From assembly GCF_018991925.1 (NCBI RefSeq), contig NW_024748849.1, forward strand, positions 632,501 through 696,500: a stretch of 64,000 nt of DNA, read 5' to 3'. This document shows, one piece after another, positions 1-13,401 of this stretch (its first letter is position 1; every line of letters starts with the position of its first letter). This stretch comes from Homarus americanus. Its lineage: Eukaryota > Arthropoda > Malacostraca > Decapoda > Nephropidae. Below the pieces are notes generated by a model. The model was not told where the DNA came from, made no database searches, and saw nothing but the letters and a program-made list of their open reading frames with translations. A program made the position numbers and the translations under genes.

Positions 1-335
1 TAGATCACTCACCCCTTCCCACACACGAGTAAAAAAAAAAAAAACTTTCCCATTTTTTTTAAACAAATTCGCAAATGGGGATGTCACGCCCCTCCGTCTC
101 TCTTTCCATACCTTAGAGGAAGAGAACCTTCTGTTCTTGAGGTGTTTCCTCAGGAGGTGAGACCCTCCTCCCTCCTCTCCCACCCCCACCATTCCATATT
201 TCACAAGACACGAGGCCACTTTCCTTTCCTGATTTTAAGGTATCTGGCCTAGAAACGAGATCCCCTTCACCTGTTCCAGTACATTATTACAGAGGGACAG
301 GTACCCCTCCAGCCCACGGTATCACAGGTATATTC
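1..335. other. No gene seen; unique low-complexity flank
   Basis: The stretch has short A and T homopolymers and C-rich patches. No reading frame with coding character, splice signals or RNA-gene signature was found on either strand. Confidence 0.5.
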
Positions 336-480
<145 letters not shown>

Positions 481-890
481 ATACTACACCGGGATTCTGT
501 TATCTTTATTTTTTTTATATGTTTACTATTTCCTAAAAATAAATAAATAAATAAATAAATAATCGACCTCGAGCCATCAGAAGACTTTGCCCAAAACGAT
601 GTAAGAAATGTTCGCCACCATCAAGTGTGTATGTATCAATGGCTTCTTCTTATGACGTGATCTACTAAATAAACTAAACCATTGTTATTTTAAACTATTT
701 TATCTTTTATTTATTTTGTAAAGTTTAAGATTCTCAGTTGTTGAGCACAATGAGTAGTCTTACTAATTCGTATTTTGTTCTTCTAATTCTTTCCTCCACA
801 AAATACAGCATTTTTATAGTATTTTCACTCATATACTTTTTTAAGCTATAATAGTTACCACTCGTTGATTTCTTTAAAGGTGTAGAAACT
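481..890. other. No gene seen; AT-rich spacer with (AAAT)n
   Basis: AT-rich DNA with a short AAAT run at about 536-562. No coding, splice or RNA features were found. Confidence 0.5.
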
Positions 891-1168
891 GTCGCCAATA
901 CAACAACCAGACCCTGAGTTAAAGACCAACATGACCCAGTGTCAAGGACAAATCTAAGAAGACCGGAAACCTCGCCAACTACACGGGTTAACCATTACCC
1001 CGGAACACGATTCACAAATTCTTTAACATCCAAGTTTCCAATTACTGTTGGGTAGACTGAGGCAGATGGCGTAAAGTTGTCCACTGTTTCACCCGGCCTG
1101 GAGAGAGAACCCGGAACCTCTCTCACTCGTGGGTTGAGTACGCTGACCATTACACCACAGGTCGCATT
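890..1168 (-). mobile_element. tRNA-derived SINE, reverse orientation
   Basis: Read on the minus strand, bases 1157-1147 give TGGTGTAATGG, which matches a polymerase III A box. Bases 1118-1107 give GGTTCCGGGTTC, close to a B box. The spacing of roughly 30 bases between them is that of a tRNA gene. The sequence does not fold into an obvious intact cloverleaf and continues into a non-tRNA body toward 900, as expected for a tRNA-head SINE rather than a functional tRNA. The 3' limit is a guess. A (CA)n-(CT)n microsatellite lies just outside the head. Confidence 0.55.
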
Positions 1169-1177
1169 CAGCTATGA

Positions 1178-1179
1178 TG

Positions 1180-1210
<31 letters not shown>

Positions 1211-1228
1211 CTCTCTCTCTCTCTCTGC
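1178..1228. repeat. (CA)n followed by (CT)n microsatellite
   Basis: Compound dinucleotide tract, CA then CT, directly beside the head of the SINE-like element. Confidence 0.95.
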
Positions 1229-1394
1229 TGTGACATGCAGAATAATTTATTAAGTGAGACAGATCAACAAAGAAGTAGTAAGATTAATTACAGTAACCAA
1301 GACAAAAACTGGAAATAAATAGAGAAAAATAAGACACATTAGTCGTATATTAAAGGATAAGAGCCAGAGGATAATGGTAGAGATATTAATGGGT

Positions 1395-2196
1395 AATATT
1401 GAGGGTAGGGGGCGAGGGTAGGAGGGGCGAGGGTAGGAGGGCCAGGGTAGGGGCCAGGGGGTGGGGAGGGAAGGGAGGGGTAGGGAAGGAGGGGGGCCAG
1501 GGGTAGGGGAGGGGCGAGGGGTAGAGGGGGTGAGGGTAGGAGGGAGGAGGGTAGGAGGGCCAGGGGTAGGGGAGGGCAGGGGGGGCCAGGGGTAGGGGGA
1601 AGAGGTAGGGGAGGGCCAGGGCAGGGGAAGGAGGGTAGGGAGGGGCTGTGGGGTAAGGGGGCCAGGGTGGGGGCCAGGTAGGGGGGCGAGGTAGGGAGGG
1701 CCAGGGGTAAGGGGCGAGGGTAGGGAGGGGTGAGGGTAGGGGGCGAGGGTAGGGGGGCCAGGTAGAGGGGCGGGAGGGTAGAGGGGGTGAGGGGTAGGAG
1801 GGCGAGGGGCAGGAGGGCCAGGGTAGGGAGGGGCCAGGGAGGCTAGGGTAGGAGGGCGAGGTAGGGGCAAAGGGCAGGGAGGCCCAGGTAGGAGGGCCAG
1901 GGGTAGGGGGGGCCAGGTAGGGGAGGCGAGGGAGGAGGGCTAGGTAGAGGCCAGGGGTAGGGGGGGGCCAGGTAGGGAGGCGAGGTAGGAGGCCAGGGGC
2001 AGAGGGCCAGGGTAGGGAGGCCCAGGGTAGGAGGCCAGGTAGGGGGGGGCGAGGTAGGGAGGCCAGGGTAGGGAGGCCAGGGGTAGGGGAGTAAGGAGGG
2101 GTAGGGAGGGCTGGTGGGGTAGGAGGGCCAGGTAGGGGGGCCAGGGTAGGAGGGCCAGGGTAGGGGGGCCAGGGTAGGAGGGCGAGTGTAAGGTCG
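1395..2196. repeat. G-rich minisatellite (GGCCAGGGTAGGGG-like units), about 800 bp
   Basis: Degenerate units built from AGGGTAGG, GGGGCGAGG and GGGCCAGG are repeated for about 800 bases with strong strand asymmetry: the plus strand is G-rich and the minus strand C-rich. Runs of three or more G at short spacing recur throughout, so G-quadruplex formation is possible. The long Pro-rich minus-strand frames here are artefacts of the repeat. Confidence 0.9.
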
Positions 2197-2390
2197 GAAC
2201 TGCATGAATAGAAGGAGGAAATTAAAGACTGGTCCTGTGGGAGTTACAGAGTCTGGGAGGATTGGTAAAGGCAGCCAGAAAACGTTTTGGAGTGGAGGGC
2301 CGCGATCACCAACTCCCTATTATAAACTGTATGTCATAATGTCCCCCTGTTCTAGTGAATCCCAGTCTTAAGAAGTCCGAATCGTAAAGC

Positions 2391-2516
2391 CTGGGTTAGG
2401 TTAGGTTAGGATAAGACTGAAAACATTAGGACTAGGGCCCAATAGAACTGGGGCCCAATAGAACTGGGGCCCAATAGGACTGGGGCCCAATAGGACTGGG
2501 GCCCATTAGAACTGGG
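2391..2516. repeat. Short TTAGG array followed by a 16-bp tandem repeat
   Basis: GGTTAGG units at about 2391-2411 are followed by about five copies of a 16-bp unit (GAACTGGGGCCCAATA) at about 2435-2515. The unit carries the palindrome GGGCCC. Confidence 0.85.
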
Positions 2517-3762
2517 AATCACAGGACCCACAAACCTCGCGGGCATGACCTTCAGCTCAGGAGGCGCCAGGAAGAGCGATCGTCGTCTTAACTGATTTAA
2601 GCATTTCCGTGTGTGCGCGTGGGTGTGGCAGGTGAGACAGCGCTTAGTGGGCGTGTGACATGTGCGACGGTCACATGGACTGAGGGAGGTTGTGCAAAAT
2701 TGATTGTGGGGGAAGGGCACGAGGGAGGGTATTGAAGGGAGGGAGTAAGAGAAGGAGGGAAGAGATATTTCAAATAAGGATTTGATAATACAGTACAGCA
2801 GTGATGATGACAATAGTAATAATGATACCAATTTAACTATCACTACTACAACTAAAAATAATAATAATAATAATAATGACAATAATAAGACAATAAATAA
2901 ATAAATAATATCAACACGAACAATAACAAAGCGAGTGTGATGGACCGCCGCTGAACAGACAAGATCCTCACTCACACCATCACCAGTTTACACTCGAGTC
3001 CTGGAAGAGGAAAATACAAACGTAGTAACGGCCGACTTATTCGAGATAACAACCCGAACGTCAAGACTGCATGGCCTCGACCACCGTCTTGAGGGTCCGA
3101 GTGTTGCATGGATGACTACCTACAGTAAGGTACATATCCTCCACGATAAATATTGCTGTTGTTTGGAAGTCTGACAGAGAGCTGCTAGGGACTGTGTACG
3201 TAAATCTTCCTGGTAGGTGAAGGTTTTACCAAGATATATTGACCTCTTATGATCCTCCAGTCGCTCTTTTGGCTGCTGGGTGCGTGGTAAAGTGAACTAC
3301 GACGCGACGCCGTAAAATTTACCAAAAATATACAATACCAAAACCCGAGAAGACTATATATAAAAATAAATAAAATTCTAGTACACATTGGATAAGATCA
3401 CAACCATTTTTTCTTCTTCAGTGTTTCATATGATGGAATATTTTCATATAAAACTGAAAACAAAATCAAATATACTAAGAGAACAAAAAATGGCCGCAAA
3501 TTATCCAATGTCGTGGGTCACTTAGCAACCAACAGCCAATCAAGTCCCATAAATGGTAATGGTTGCTAAGGAAGGTTAAAGCAGGCGGGACTCACACGGC
3601 TGCTGGCTGGCTGGTGTGAGACGACGTGGAAACATCCCCACCAGTATTGCTGACTCACGGTGACATGCCAATTTAGGAAACATGTCTATGTATGCATACT
3701 GTATATACCTGTATTGACCATATACATGACAAGTCAATGTAGACTGATACCACGAGTTACTG

Positions 3763-3765
<3 letters not shown>
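2517..3765. other. No gene seen; spacer with AAT and AAAT runs
   Basis: Mixed sequence with a short (AAT)n near 2855-2876 and an (AAAT)n near 2893-2908. I found no coding exon on either strand. Minus-strand frames through here lack protein-like composition. Confidence 0.4.
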
Positions 3766-3849
<84 letters not shown>

Positions 3850-3850
3850 C
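3766..3850. repeat. (TC)n and (ATCT)n microsatellite
   Basis: About 65 bases of pure TC followed by ATCT tetranucleotides. Confidence 0.95.
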
Positions 3851-6303
3851 TCTCTATTTATCATTTATCCATCTATCATATATATTTTAACCCAGCACAT
3901 CGAAGCGAAAACTATATGAATAATAAAAACACCAGTACCACTTTCCAGCAGTACATGAGAGTAACGGGGAGAAACTACCACAGCCAACTACTGGTAAACT
4001 ATTCATCAGTAAGTCGGTCAAGTAAGGCGCATACATAGAGTTGACTAAAGCAGGTGATAACAGGGCGGCAGAGAGGAGATGGTTGAGTGTGAGGTCTGGC
4101 AGTTGAGGCTGTTTGGTTCAGTCAGCCACACCGTCAGTCAACCCCTCACAGACCAACAACCAATCAACAGACGGACTTTCACAGACGAACAGCCAATCAG
4201 GTTGCATGCTCAGAGTTCCAATACAGACTTGCCACTAAACGACGGTATCAATCACCTCACTGACTCCAATTAGGCTCGAGCTGGTGATTAGTGTTGACGA
4301 GGGTCGTTAATGGCGCGCGTGTGTAGTGACGACCCCTGCAGTGTAGTACCATTGTTGTTGGACCAGGGGGGAGAGAGAGATAATACAACTACAGCTATCA
4401 GGTGTTGATGGCAAGAACAGTGTAAGCATGTGTGTGTGTGTGTTGCTCTCATATTCTCCTCTCGTCACCTCTCAAAAAAAAAATCTCTCCCATCTCCCTC
4501 ACTCCCTTTCTCCCTACCCCCCTCCCCAACTTCCTCACATCTCATCTCTCTCACCCAGCAGGGGGAGGGGACAACAGGTGTGAGGGCGGCAGAAAAATAT
4601 ATTGGGTCAGGGGAGTGAAACAAATATACCTAAGTCAGATAGATAGATAGACAGATAGATAGACAGACAGACAGGTACATAAAGACATTTTTTTTATTGA
4701 GTTTTTTTCACACATTAATATTACCCCCAGTAGCGTGCAGGAGCCAGGCGAGGTTCCTCTTGTTGTGTGATACTGATGACGTGATCAGTCCTAACACGAA
4801 AAGTTGCTGTCTGATTAGTTTATGGGGGAGGTGATGGTGGACGAGGAGGAGGAGACAGTGGAAGATGGGATGTGAAGAGAAGTATAGGCGTACTGGTCCT
4901 CAAGGTAAATAAAAAATCAATAAAAACTCAGCCAAGTATTTTAGTGGCGGCTATTTTTAATTTCCTTCCTTTTTTTTTTTTTTGCAAATTCCACCAATAT
5001 TTTTTTTCTTCTAAAACATATTTATGAATAGCTTAAGGTAAATGTAAGATATATAAACCGCCATTAAACCTTAAACCACCAAACAATAATAAACCAACTG
5101 ACTCACTCTCTTGGCGACCATTTTTTTTTTAATCCACTCACCGGGGAGATGACACTAACACCTTTATGTTTTTTTTTACTGGTAGTGAACGACTCCTGCC
5201 AATATTTGTTCACTTACAGACTCCACAACCTAGCCTAGCCTAGCCTAACTTAACCTAACCCAAAGTTAACGGAATCCAACCTAAGCAAACCTTTTTTTTT
5301 TCCGTGGCGTCAGTTGGTTATTTTGTCAACTTCAAGATTCCAATTATATATTTGTCCTGGGTACAGATCTCTAGTGGGCTACACCCTGGGGAAAAATAAT
5401 ATGTATAAAAAAAAATCACAAAGCTATTTTTTTCCCTCACAGGCTTAAGAGAAACCAACACTCCAGCCTTCACTAATAGACCGAACCCGAGAAATAATCC
5501 CCGAATAGCGAGGTTCTGTGGAAACGATCATTAAGAAATAAAAATCAGCTTCACTTTTGAGTCACAAAAAAAAAAAACCCCAGAGGATATCGTACAGGAG
5601 ATATGGGGTGGAGCCACACCTCATAGGGACGGGGGGAGGAGGTGAGGGGGCTATGATGCACCTGTAACTAGTTAACCACAAGTCATCATCATTATTTTGT
5701 AGTTAACCAATATGGAAATAATGTTTATGATATATTCTTTCTCAGCAAAACTCTTGATTGGGCTTTAAGTACCGATAAATTTTGGCACCACCGGGAGTGA
5801 CTCTGCTATACGCCAATCAGCTGTGCTCTTACTAAAACTTCAAGAACGCTGACAAACACTCACGAAAGTTCATGAACGCTTACAGAGAGAGAGATAGATA
5901 GAGAGCAAGAACGCCTAATGGAAGCTCATGACAGGTCAGATACATCCACGAGGCCTTTGGATACATATATAGAGTCAGACACGAACATGGTTGTCAGTAA
6001 TGCTTTTAAAACAAATAAAAATAAATAAAAAACTCGTAGCGTGGTATAGCGACATGGAGTTCCTGGCGGCTGGGGTGAGAATTACCACCATCTACTGTAA
6101 TGCAAGAGGTGTACTGTATACCGGTAAAGTAACACAATGCTCTCTACTTATCTCTATACTCGCTGCCACCACACACACCACCCATTACATTTATCTTACA
6201 GTTCATGTTGACGATGTGAAGGTGTCACTGCCCCCGTGTGTTGTTGTTGTGGTGGCGCTTGTGTCTGTGGGCTCCTGACAACACCTGCAGAAGCTGTAAA
6301 CAC
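3851..6303. other. No gene seen; intergenic DNA with short repeats
   Basis: It contains a GATA/GACA run at about 4638-4672, several T homopolymers, and a short CCTAG/CCTAA array at about 5231-5262. Short reading frames here (for example 4079-4273 and 5991-6278) have no signal peptide, domain or splice context that I could support. Confidence 0.4.

Positions 6304-6304
<1 letters not shown>

Positions 6305-6361
<57 letters not shown>
6305..6361. repeat. (CT)n microsatellite
   Basis: Pure CT dinucleotide tract of about 57 bases. Confidence 0.95.
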
Positions 6362-6365
<4 letters not shown>

Positions 6366-6413
6366 GAATATTATTTTAGGTTTTGGTTTTGTCCCCCACT
6401 GGTAAAGTCAAAC

Positions 6414-6536
6414 ATGAAAAAAAACGAATCATGGGAAAAAAAGTCACAGGAAAAAGAAGTCATCTAACCTAACCTAACCAAAGCCAACTTAGTCTGACCT
6501 AACCAAACTAAACCAGACCTAACCTAACCTAACCTT
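6414..6536. repeat. AAAAAGTCACAGGAAAAA motif next to a CCTAA array
   Basis: A purine-rich segment containing GGGAAAAAAAGTCACAGG runs into degenerate CCTAACC repeats (6465-6535). The same pairing of motif and telomere-like pentamer recurs at about 41,960-42,500. Confidence 0.7.
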
Positions 6537-6709
6537 TTTCCCGGTCACCAATCAATCAATACAAGAGGATCAGTGTGTAATGTGACGACAGGAACTAATG
6601 GATGTAAATAAAGTTACAATCACTATGGCTTTAACACCAAAAAAAAATACAAATCAATCACATAAATATCTCCTCCCGACACCGTACTACCATTTACAGC
6701 ACCCAACAC

Positions 6710-6716
<7 letters not shown>

Positions 6717-6784
<68 letters not shown>
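6717..6784. repeat. (CA)n microsatellite
   Basis: About 68 bases of pure CA. Frames of poly Thr-His or Val-Cys here are artefacts. Confidence 0.95.
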
Positions 6785-6785
<1 letters not shown>

Positions 6786-7540
6786 GTTGACATTACGCCC
6801 AACACAATAAGGCGATTGTGTCGTTAGCGGAGGACTCACATCAATCAGGCTCCTCCCCCTCTTAAACAACCACTAACACCTTTAATTGTCGACTACTTAA
6901 CTGCTTCTTACGCCCCCTCCCTCCCCACCAGGTAATGAGAGACAACCAGACCTTTTTTATAATCCGATTATTAATTATGTTTCCCTTTGTCTGTCAATAA
7001 ACAACAACCGTACAGTACACCTGTCCCCCAAAATTACCTGAATAATTCTTTTTTTTTCAAATATCAAACAATCGGCTTACTCATTCTTACCCCAGAGACC
7101 CATTCCAGTTAGTAATAACAATTCCCAGTCATTCCCTGGTATTCCCATTCCCGTTTTTCCACCTGGAGGTTCATTCTGATTGGTTCTTATAATTCCCAGT
7201 TGTTGAATTATTTTTGTATTAATAGTTTCTTTTTGAGGTGATATCACAAGATTGGTTCTAATCAGTGTTTGGTGTTCCAATCGCAAAATTATGTAATATT
7301 TCACGTGGCTCTAATCCATAAAGGTCCCTAATCCGAGAGACAGAGAGGGAGAAGCAGTGATAAAATGGGGAATACGAAGACAGGCTAGATAGATAGATAC
7401 TCACAAATAACTTTTAGATAAACATCAATTGTCAGACCAACCGACCGAGCAACTAGGAAACTCTTAAGTAATGAAACGACAAATAAATAAATAAATAAAT
7501 AACAATCAACCACAAATACCAACGTTACCCATTAAGCTCC
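6785..7540. other. No gene seen
   Basis: Unique AT-rich sequence with an (AAAT)n run near 7480-7500 and a loosely repeated ATTCCCAGT/ATTCCC motif at about 7105-7200. Nothing here supports a gene. Confidence 0.4.
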
Positions 7541-7612
7541 AACACAACACAACACAACACAACACAACACAACACAACACAACACAGCACAACACAGCAC
7601 AGCACAGCACAC
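7541..7612. repeat. (AACAC)n pentanucleotide repeat
   Basis: About 14 units of CAACA/CAGCA in tandem. Confidence 0.95.
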
Positions 7613-7848
7613 CAAGGAGATCGTTAACTTATATACTACAAAAGTTGGGAGACAATATCAGATTAAAAAAATACATATATATATATATCATAGAGAACGT
7701 AGGCGAGCTTGAGCGGTAACTTCGTTATTCCTCAAAAGTTAAGGTTTTTGTCGCATCCCCAGATTGATCTGCAGGCCCGGCCGATGATGACCTGCGTCTT
7801 GAGTAGGTCGCGGAGATGTGTATATAATGGTTTATGTACGTATTTGTT

Positions 7849-7879
<31 letters not shown>

Positions 7880-8540
7880 ACATAACCATCCATCATCGCC
7901 ACATATCCCCATCCCTCCCTCCTCTATCTTCCTCCCCAATCATTTCTTCCCCTCCCTAATCTATTTTTTCCTCTCCACGATCCTCCTTTCCTCTCCCCAA
8001 TCATTACTCCTCTTCCCAGTCTTACCTTCCATTTCCCACACCCCAATCTCCTCTTCCGCTCCCTAATCATCTTGGCCCTTTCCCCAATCTACAAGCCTCC
8101 AAAACTCTTACCCAATCATATCTTCCCTTTCTCAATCCCTTCTCCCCTTGGCCTTTCTCACACCCCACACACCAATACTGGGGAACGAACCCGTGTTCTC
8201 TTGCCTCCACCCACCACACCTCCACTAACATCACTCATACTCGCTCGTTCCCGAAAAATAAAATAAAAAAGACTAGAAAATAAATAAAAATAAAAGTTTA
8301 TGCTGTGTAACTGTAACTTCTACTGGCCGGGGTGTTATTATTGTCAGCATCGTACGTCTGTTTGTTTGTCTGTCACCAACATAACTCGCTGTGGCCCCGC
8401 CTGGTGAAGGATGGGACCTCATAGCCTGTACAACATTTCTCGTCCACCTACAGGTCGACCCTCGCATAGGGTAGAAAAATATTGAAATACTGGGGACCGA
8501 AATAGCTCATACTAACCGCCCATGGTCAAAAAATATTATA
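7613..8540. other. No gene seen; (CA)n and C/T-rich spacer
   Basis: It holds a (CA)n at 7852-7879 and a C- and T-rich stretch at 7890-8230 with loosely repeated TCTCCCCAATCA motifs. The latter generates Pro/Ser-rich frames without coding signals. Confidence 0.4.
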
Positions 8541-8546
8541 CTTTCT

Positions 8547-8838
8547 TGAGTCGAAACATCTAACATCAAAACACTAAGGTCATCAACATCTAACATCAAA
8601 ACACTAAGGTCATCAACATCTAACATCAAAACACTAAGGTCATCAACATCTAACATCAAAACACTAAGGTCATCAACATCTAACATCAAAACACTAAGGT
8701 CATCAACATCTAACATCAAAACACTAAGGTCATCAACATCTAACATCAAAACACTAAGGTCATCAACATCTAACATCAAAACACTAAGGTCATCAACATC
8801 TAACATCAAAACACTAAGGTCATCTAACATCAAAACAT
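8547..8838. repeat. 30-bp minisatellite, about nine copies
   Basis: The unit begins CATCAACATCTAACATCAAA and is 30 bp long. Copies are almost identical, indicating recent amplification. Because 30 is divisible by three, one minus-strand frame stays open as a 10-residue repeat. The copies have identical third positions and no promoter or splice context, so I do not call a gene. Confidence 0.95.
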
Positions 8839-8985
8839 TTCGTGAGGTAAACTCTCTCTCTCACTACCATGTTTATCTATGCTGAGTTATTATCCCTGAC
8901 AGACAAACACCCACACGTGACAAGCATGTTATATACACCCCCTCCCTCACCCCTCTGTATAGTGTTGGTAAATATACACCATTTG

Positions 8986-8988
<3 letters not shown>

Positions 8989-9046
<58 letters not shown>
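8989..9046. repeat. (GT)n microsatellite
   Basis: Pure GT tract of about 58 bases. Confidence 0.95.
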
Positions 9047-9048
<2 letters not shown>

Positions 9049-9267
9049 AGTGAATGAAATATGCAGAACGATGTATACAATTGCATGGGATAAATACATG
9101 AATGCCGTGTTTTATGTATATGTGTATGTATGGGGAGAAGCATGTGAATAAATTGATGACGTGACATAGAAGGAAAAAAAGACCTTGACAAATTGTTTGT
9201 TGTTATTATGATGGACAAAATATTTCATGTTCAATTTGTTTTTGTCTTGGCTTTATTGTGCGACAAT

Positions 9268-9270
<3 letters not shown>

Positions 9271-9339
<69 letters not shown>

Positions 9340-9436
9340 GCCAACTCAATCTTATGGTTTCATTATATTTACTGCTATTCCTGTCTTTCTGACGATAGAA
9401 GATTCAACACACACACACACACACACACACACAGTC
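9271..9436. repeat. (TC)n and nearby (CA)n microsatellites
   Basis: Pure TC at about 9271-9336, and CA at about 9408-9434 after 70 bases of unique sequence. Confidence 0.95.
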
Positions 9437-10516
9437 CAAACTTTATATAGAAATTCATCACCCAAAACTCGGTCCATAAAAGATGTCAACGCCCAAAATG
9501 GCTCCTGACGCTGGAAGGTTCCTTTGTCTTGTACCTGAGCGTTCATGTGTGTACACCGGGGTGGGCGGCCACGGTAGTTGCTCCTCCTCTATTGTATATG
9601 ATTCCTATCTGTCAAAGAAGTGTTAAAGGTATACCAGGGTAGGTAGGTTACTCTTCGTCCATTTTATATAAATTACTCGTCACTGAAATAGCCAAAAGGC
9701 GAAATGGCAAGCAAATCCAATACCAAGACCAAGCACTGTACACACGTGTTTTCTTCTTCCAAGTTTGTCGTCGGTGCAGGCAGGTTTATATCACGCTACT
9801 CTGGATGACACAATCCGGTGTTTTTTATTCGTCGATGGTGTTGGTAACTATCGCAAAAACACTATTGTCAACCAACATAAAGAACAGGGTGAGAGATCAC
9901 ACAAGAGTTGTTGTCAACACTGTCCACCGAGGCAAATATTGAAGATATATGAAGGAGGATGTTTTGAACTGACGGAGGTAACACGGCGTACGAAAAACAC
10001 AGGGAGTTCCACAGCCCATAAATAAGTTTTGGTAGGCGATGGTTCTACAAAAAGTTTCAATAAAAAAGTCATAGGTTCTCCCAGTTGACCTCTTAAGCCA
10101 AGGGAGGGAGCGTGCTGACTCAGAGCACAGTATAGCTCGTCAAAACTCTCACTTAAAATTAACTAAAAATGAAAAGTTTCGACTCCTTCGACTTAATGGC
10201 ATTTATTTACCTCAACCATATGGCACTGACTAGCCAGGGTGACTCAGGAGCGTTCCTTCACCTGCAGTATATCTGGGACTTCACCATTACACTCGTGAAG
10301 GACATTTTCGGGATGCTATACAAGTCACTTGGTGGCTTCATTCCCTTCACACAGTAAAGAGAGTGAAGCTCAACCCTCGCCGTGAACAAGCAGGAGGTCG
10401 AGACTGGGTACATCCCCTCCTGAAGCTCCCAGGACCTCTGTAAGGACCATTGTAACACCCCAACATTGTATTATCTTATCAACATTCTTAATTTCCTGTC
10501 GATAGTCCATCATGCA
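9437..10516. other. No supported gene; unique spacer with short frames
   Basis: This is one of the few repeat-poor stretches in the first 17 kb. A plus-strand frame at 10,169-10,357 starts with ATG and encodes 62 residues with a hydrophobic middle part. A second at 9765-10,025 has 86 codons. Neither has a recognisable domain, a convincing Kozak context, a TATA box or a poly(A) signal in place, so neither is called as a gene. Confidence 0.35.
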
Positions 10517-10637
10517 GAACCTAACCTAACCTAACCTAACATGACCTAACCTGACCTAACCTAACCTAACATGACCTAACCTGACCTGACCTAACCTAAC
10601 CTAACCTAACATGACCTAACCTAACCTAACCTAATCA
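10517..10637. repeat. Interstitial CCTAA (TTAGG) array with ATGACCTAACC variants
   Basis: Around 20 CCTAA-type pentamers, with ATGACC and CTGACC variants placed at intervals, which gives a higher-order pattern. CCTAA is the complement of the arthropod telomere unit TTAGG. Confidence 0.9.
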
Positions 10638-10682
10638 AATACCTTGTCATAGTCCAAGAAACGTGTTCGTCTTTACTCTAGG

Positions 10683-11657
<975 letters not shown>

Positions 11658-11809
11658 AGCGAGGTTGGTTGTTATTTTATTATTAATGTCTCGGGAGTCC
11701 ATTAAACTATGTTAGTGTGGCAACGTTTTCTGCACCCAAGGAAAACACCCACAGACAGACAGAGATGGATAGGTCAGCCAGAGATGGATAGACAGGACTA
11801 GACAGAGAT

Positions 11810-11856
<47 letters not shown>

Positions 11857-12084
11857 CAAAAAGCCATGATCAGAAAGGAGTGAGGCCATAGGGTGTTAAT
11901 CCATACCTCACCCTATGATCGACAGTCCCATAGGCTGTCAGTGAGTGGGTGACCTCTACGTTCAGGGACCCCTTTATGGTGCTCTTACCTAGCCCTCATT
12001 AATCACCTTGGCGCCCTATATTGCTGTACATAACCTCGGTATAAGGGACTGGTTCTCATTTGCTCTGTAATCACCTTACTTTTA

Positions 12085-12127
<43 letters not shown>

Positions 12128-12169
12128 CTCTCTCTGCCTATGTATTCATTCTATCTATCTATCTATCAG
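11658..12169. other. No gene seen; spacer with (GA)n and (TC)n
   Basis: GA tract at about 11,812-11,854 and TC tract at about 12,088-12,137, ending in an ATCT run. No gene signals were found. Confidence 0.5.
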
Positions 12170-12528
12170 GTAGTGGGTGGTGGGGTAGTGGGTGGGTAGT
12201 GGTGGGGTAGTGGGTGGGGGTGGAGTAGTGGGTGGTGTAGTGGGTGGGGTGGTGGTGGGTAGTGGGTGGTGGTGTAGTGGGTGGGGTAGTGGGTGGTGTA
12301 ATGGGTGTGGTGTAATGGGTGGTGTAGTGGGTGGTGTATGGGTGGCTAGTGGGTGGGGTAGTGGGTGGGGTAGTGGGTGGGGTAATGGGTGGGAGTAGTG
12401 GGTGGTGTAATGGGTGGTGTAGTGGGTGGCTAGTGGGTGGGGTAGTGGGTGGGGTAGTGGGTGGGGTAGTGGGTGGGGTAGTGGGTGGGGTAGTGGGTGG
12501 GGTAGTGGGTGGGGTAGTGGGTGGGTAA
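12170..12528. repeat. GTGGGTGGGGTA 12-bp minisatellite, about 360 bp
   Basis: Units of GTAGTGGGTGGG with one-base variants. The 3' half is nearly perfect and the 5' half degenerate. The strand is purely G/T/A-rich with repeated GGG and GGGG runs, which suits G-quadruplexes. Confidence 0.95.
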
Positions 12529-12635
12529 TCAATAAGGTATATCTATATATACTCGTATTCTGAAGCCTAAATAATTGACGAAGGGAACCAACACCTCATC
12601 GTCCCTCAGGGTGAGATGAACGAAAACAAATGGAT

Positions 12636-12755
12636 CAACTTCATCCATCCATCCGTCCACCAATCACTCCATCCATCCATCCATCCATCCACCAATCAAT
12701 CCGTCCGTCCGTCCATCTATCCATCAATCCGTCCGTCCATCCATCCATGTATCTA
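12636..12755. repeat. (CATC/CGTC)n tetranucleotide repeat
   Basis: Interrupted ATCC and GTCC tetramers over about 120 bases. Confidence 0.9.
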
Positions 12756-12799
12756 CCTACCACAACTTTCTGTTTCTTTTCAATTGTCGACTTTAGAAG

Positions 12800-12930
12800 A
12801 GTGGGGAGGAGGGGGAGTGGGAAGGGGAGGAGGATGAAGGGAGAAAGAGGAGGAACGGAGGAAGAGGAGGGGAAGGGGAGGAGGATGAAGGGAGAAAGAG
12901 GAGGAACGGAGGAAGAGGAGGGGAAGGGTC
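12800..12930. repeat. Purine-rich GGAGGA repeat, two copies of a ~50-bp unit
   Basis: The segment containing GGAGGATGAAGGGAGAAAGA appears twice in direct tandem inside a pure purine stretch. Confidence 0.85.
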
Positions 12931-13400
12931 AAGGCTAAAATATGTCGAAAGTTTTTTTGGCGGGAGTGGATGTGATGGTTAGCTTATGTGTAACTTATGT
13001 TGTGACCACGCGCGTGTGCGTGCGCGTGTGTGTGTGTGTGTGCCAACAAACTGGGCTATCGGCAGTCCATTGCCACACACACACACACACACATACACAC
13101 ACACACACACACACAAATAATAATAATAAATAAATAAATAAATCGTGATGAATTACCAGTGCTGAGCAATTCCAGTCAATTCTCGACCAATGGCGAGGTC
13201 TCTAAGATGATATTGATGACGTAACGTATTGATAACAGATGTGACTAACGCCCAGCTGATGACATAGCGACACCTGCTGGGGAATCCAATCACCAGTCCG
13301 GGTTAGGCAGGTACAGTATTGTGTTCGTATACCCCTCAAAGTATTACCGGGACCCAGTATTACTTCCTTCACTTACAACAAGGTACTCCCAGGGTTAGGG
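12931..13400. other. No gene seen; (GT)n, (CA)n and AAT/AAAT runs
   Basis: GT at about 13,023-13,042, CA at about 13,074-13,114, then AAT and AAAT units to 13,143. The remaining unique sequence shows no exon. Confidence 0.5.
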
Positions 13401-13401
13401 T

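Noticed and set aside
1250..2205. Pro-rich minus-strand frames resembling a collagen or mucin-like protein
   Set aside because: They are the translation of the G-rich minisatellite, have no codon bias beyond the repeat and break with the unit phase.
8165..8230. B-box-like string (GGGTTCGTTCCC on the minus strand) as a second SINE or tRNA
   Set aside because: No A box at the right distance and no body similarity to the element at 0.9-1.17 kb.
8547..8838. CRISPR-like or coding repeat array (30-bp units)
   Set aside because: There are no unique spacers between units, so it is a plain minisatellite; the open frame follows from the 30-bp period.
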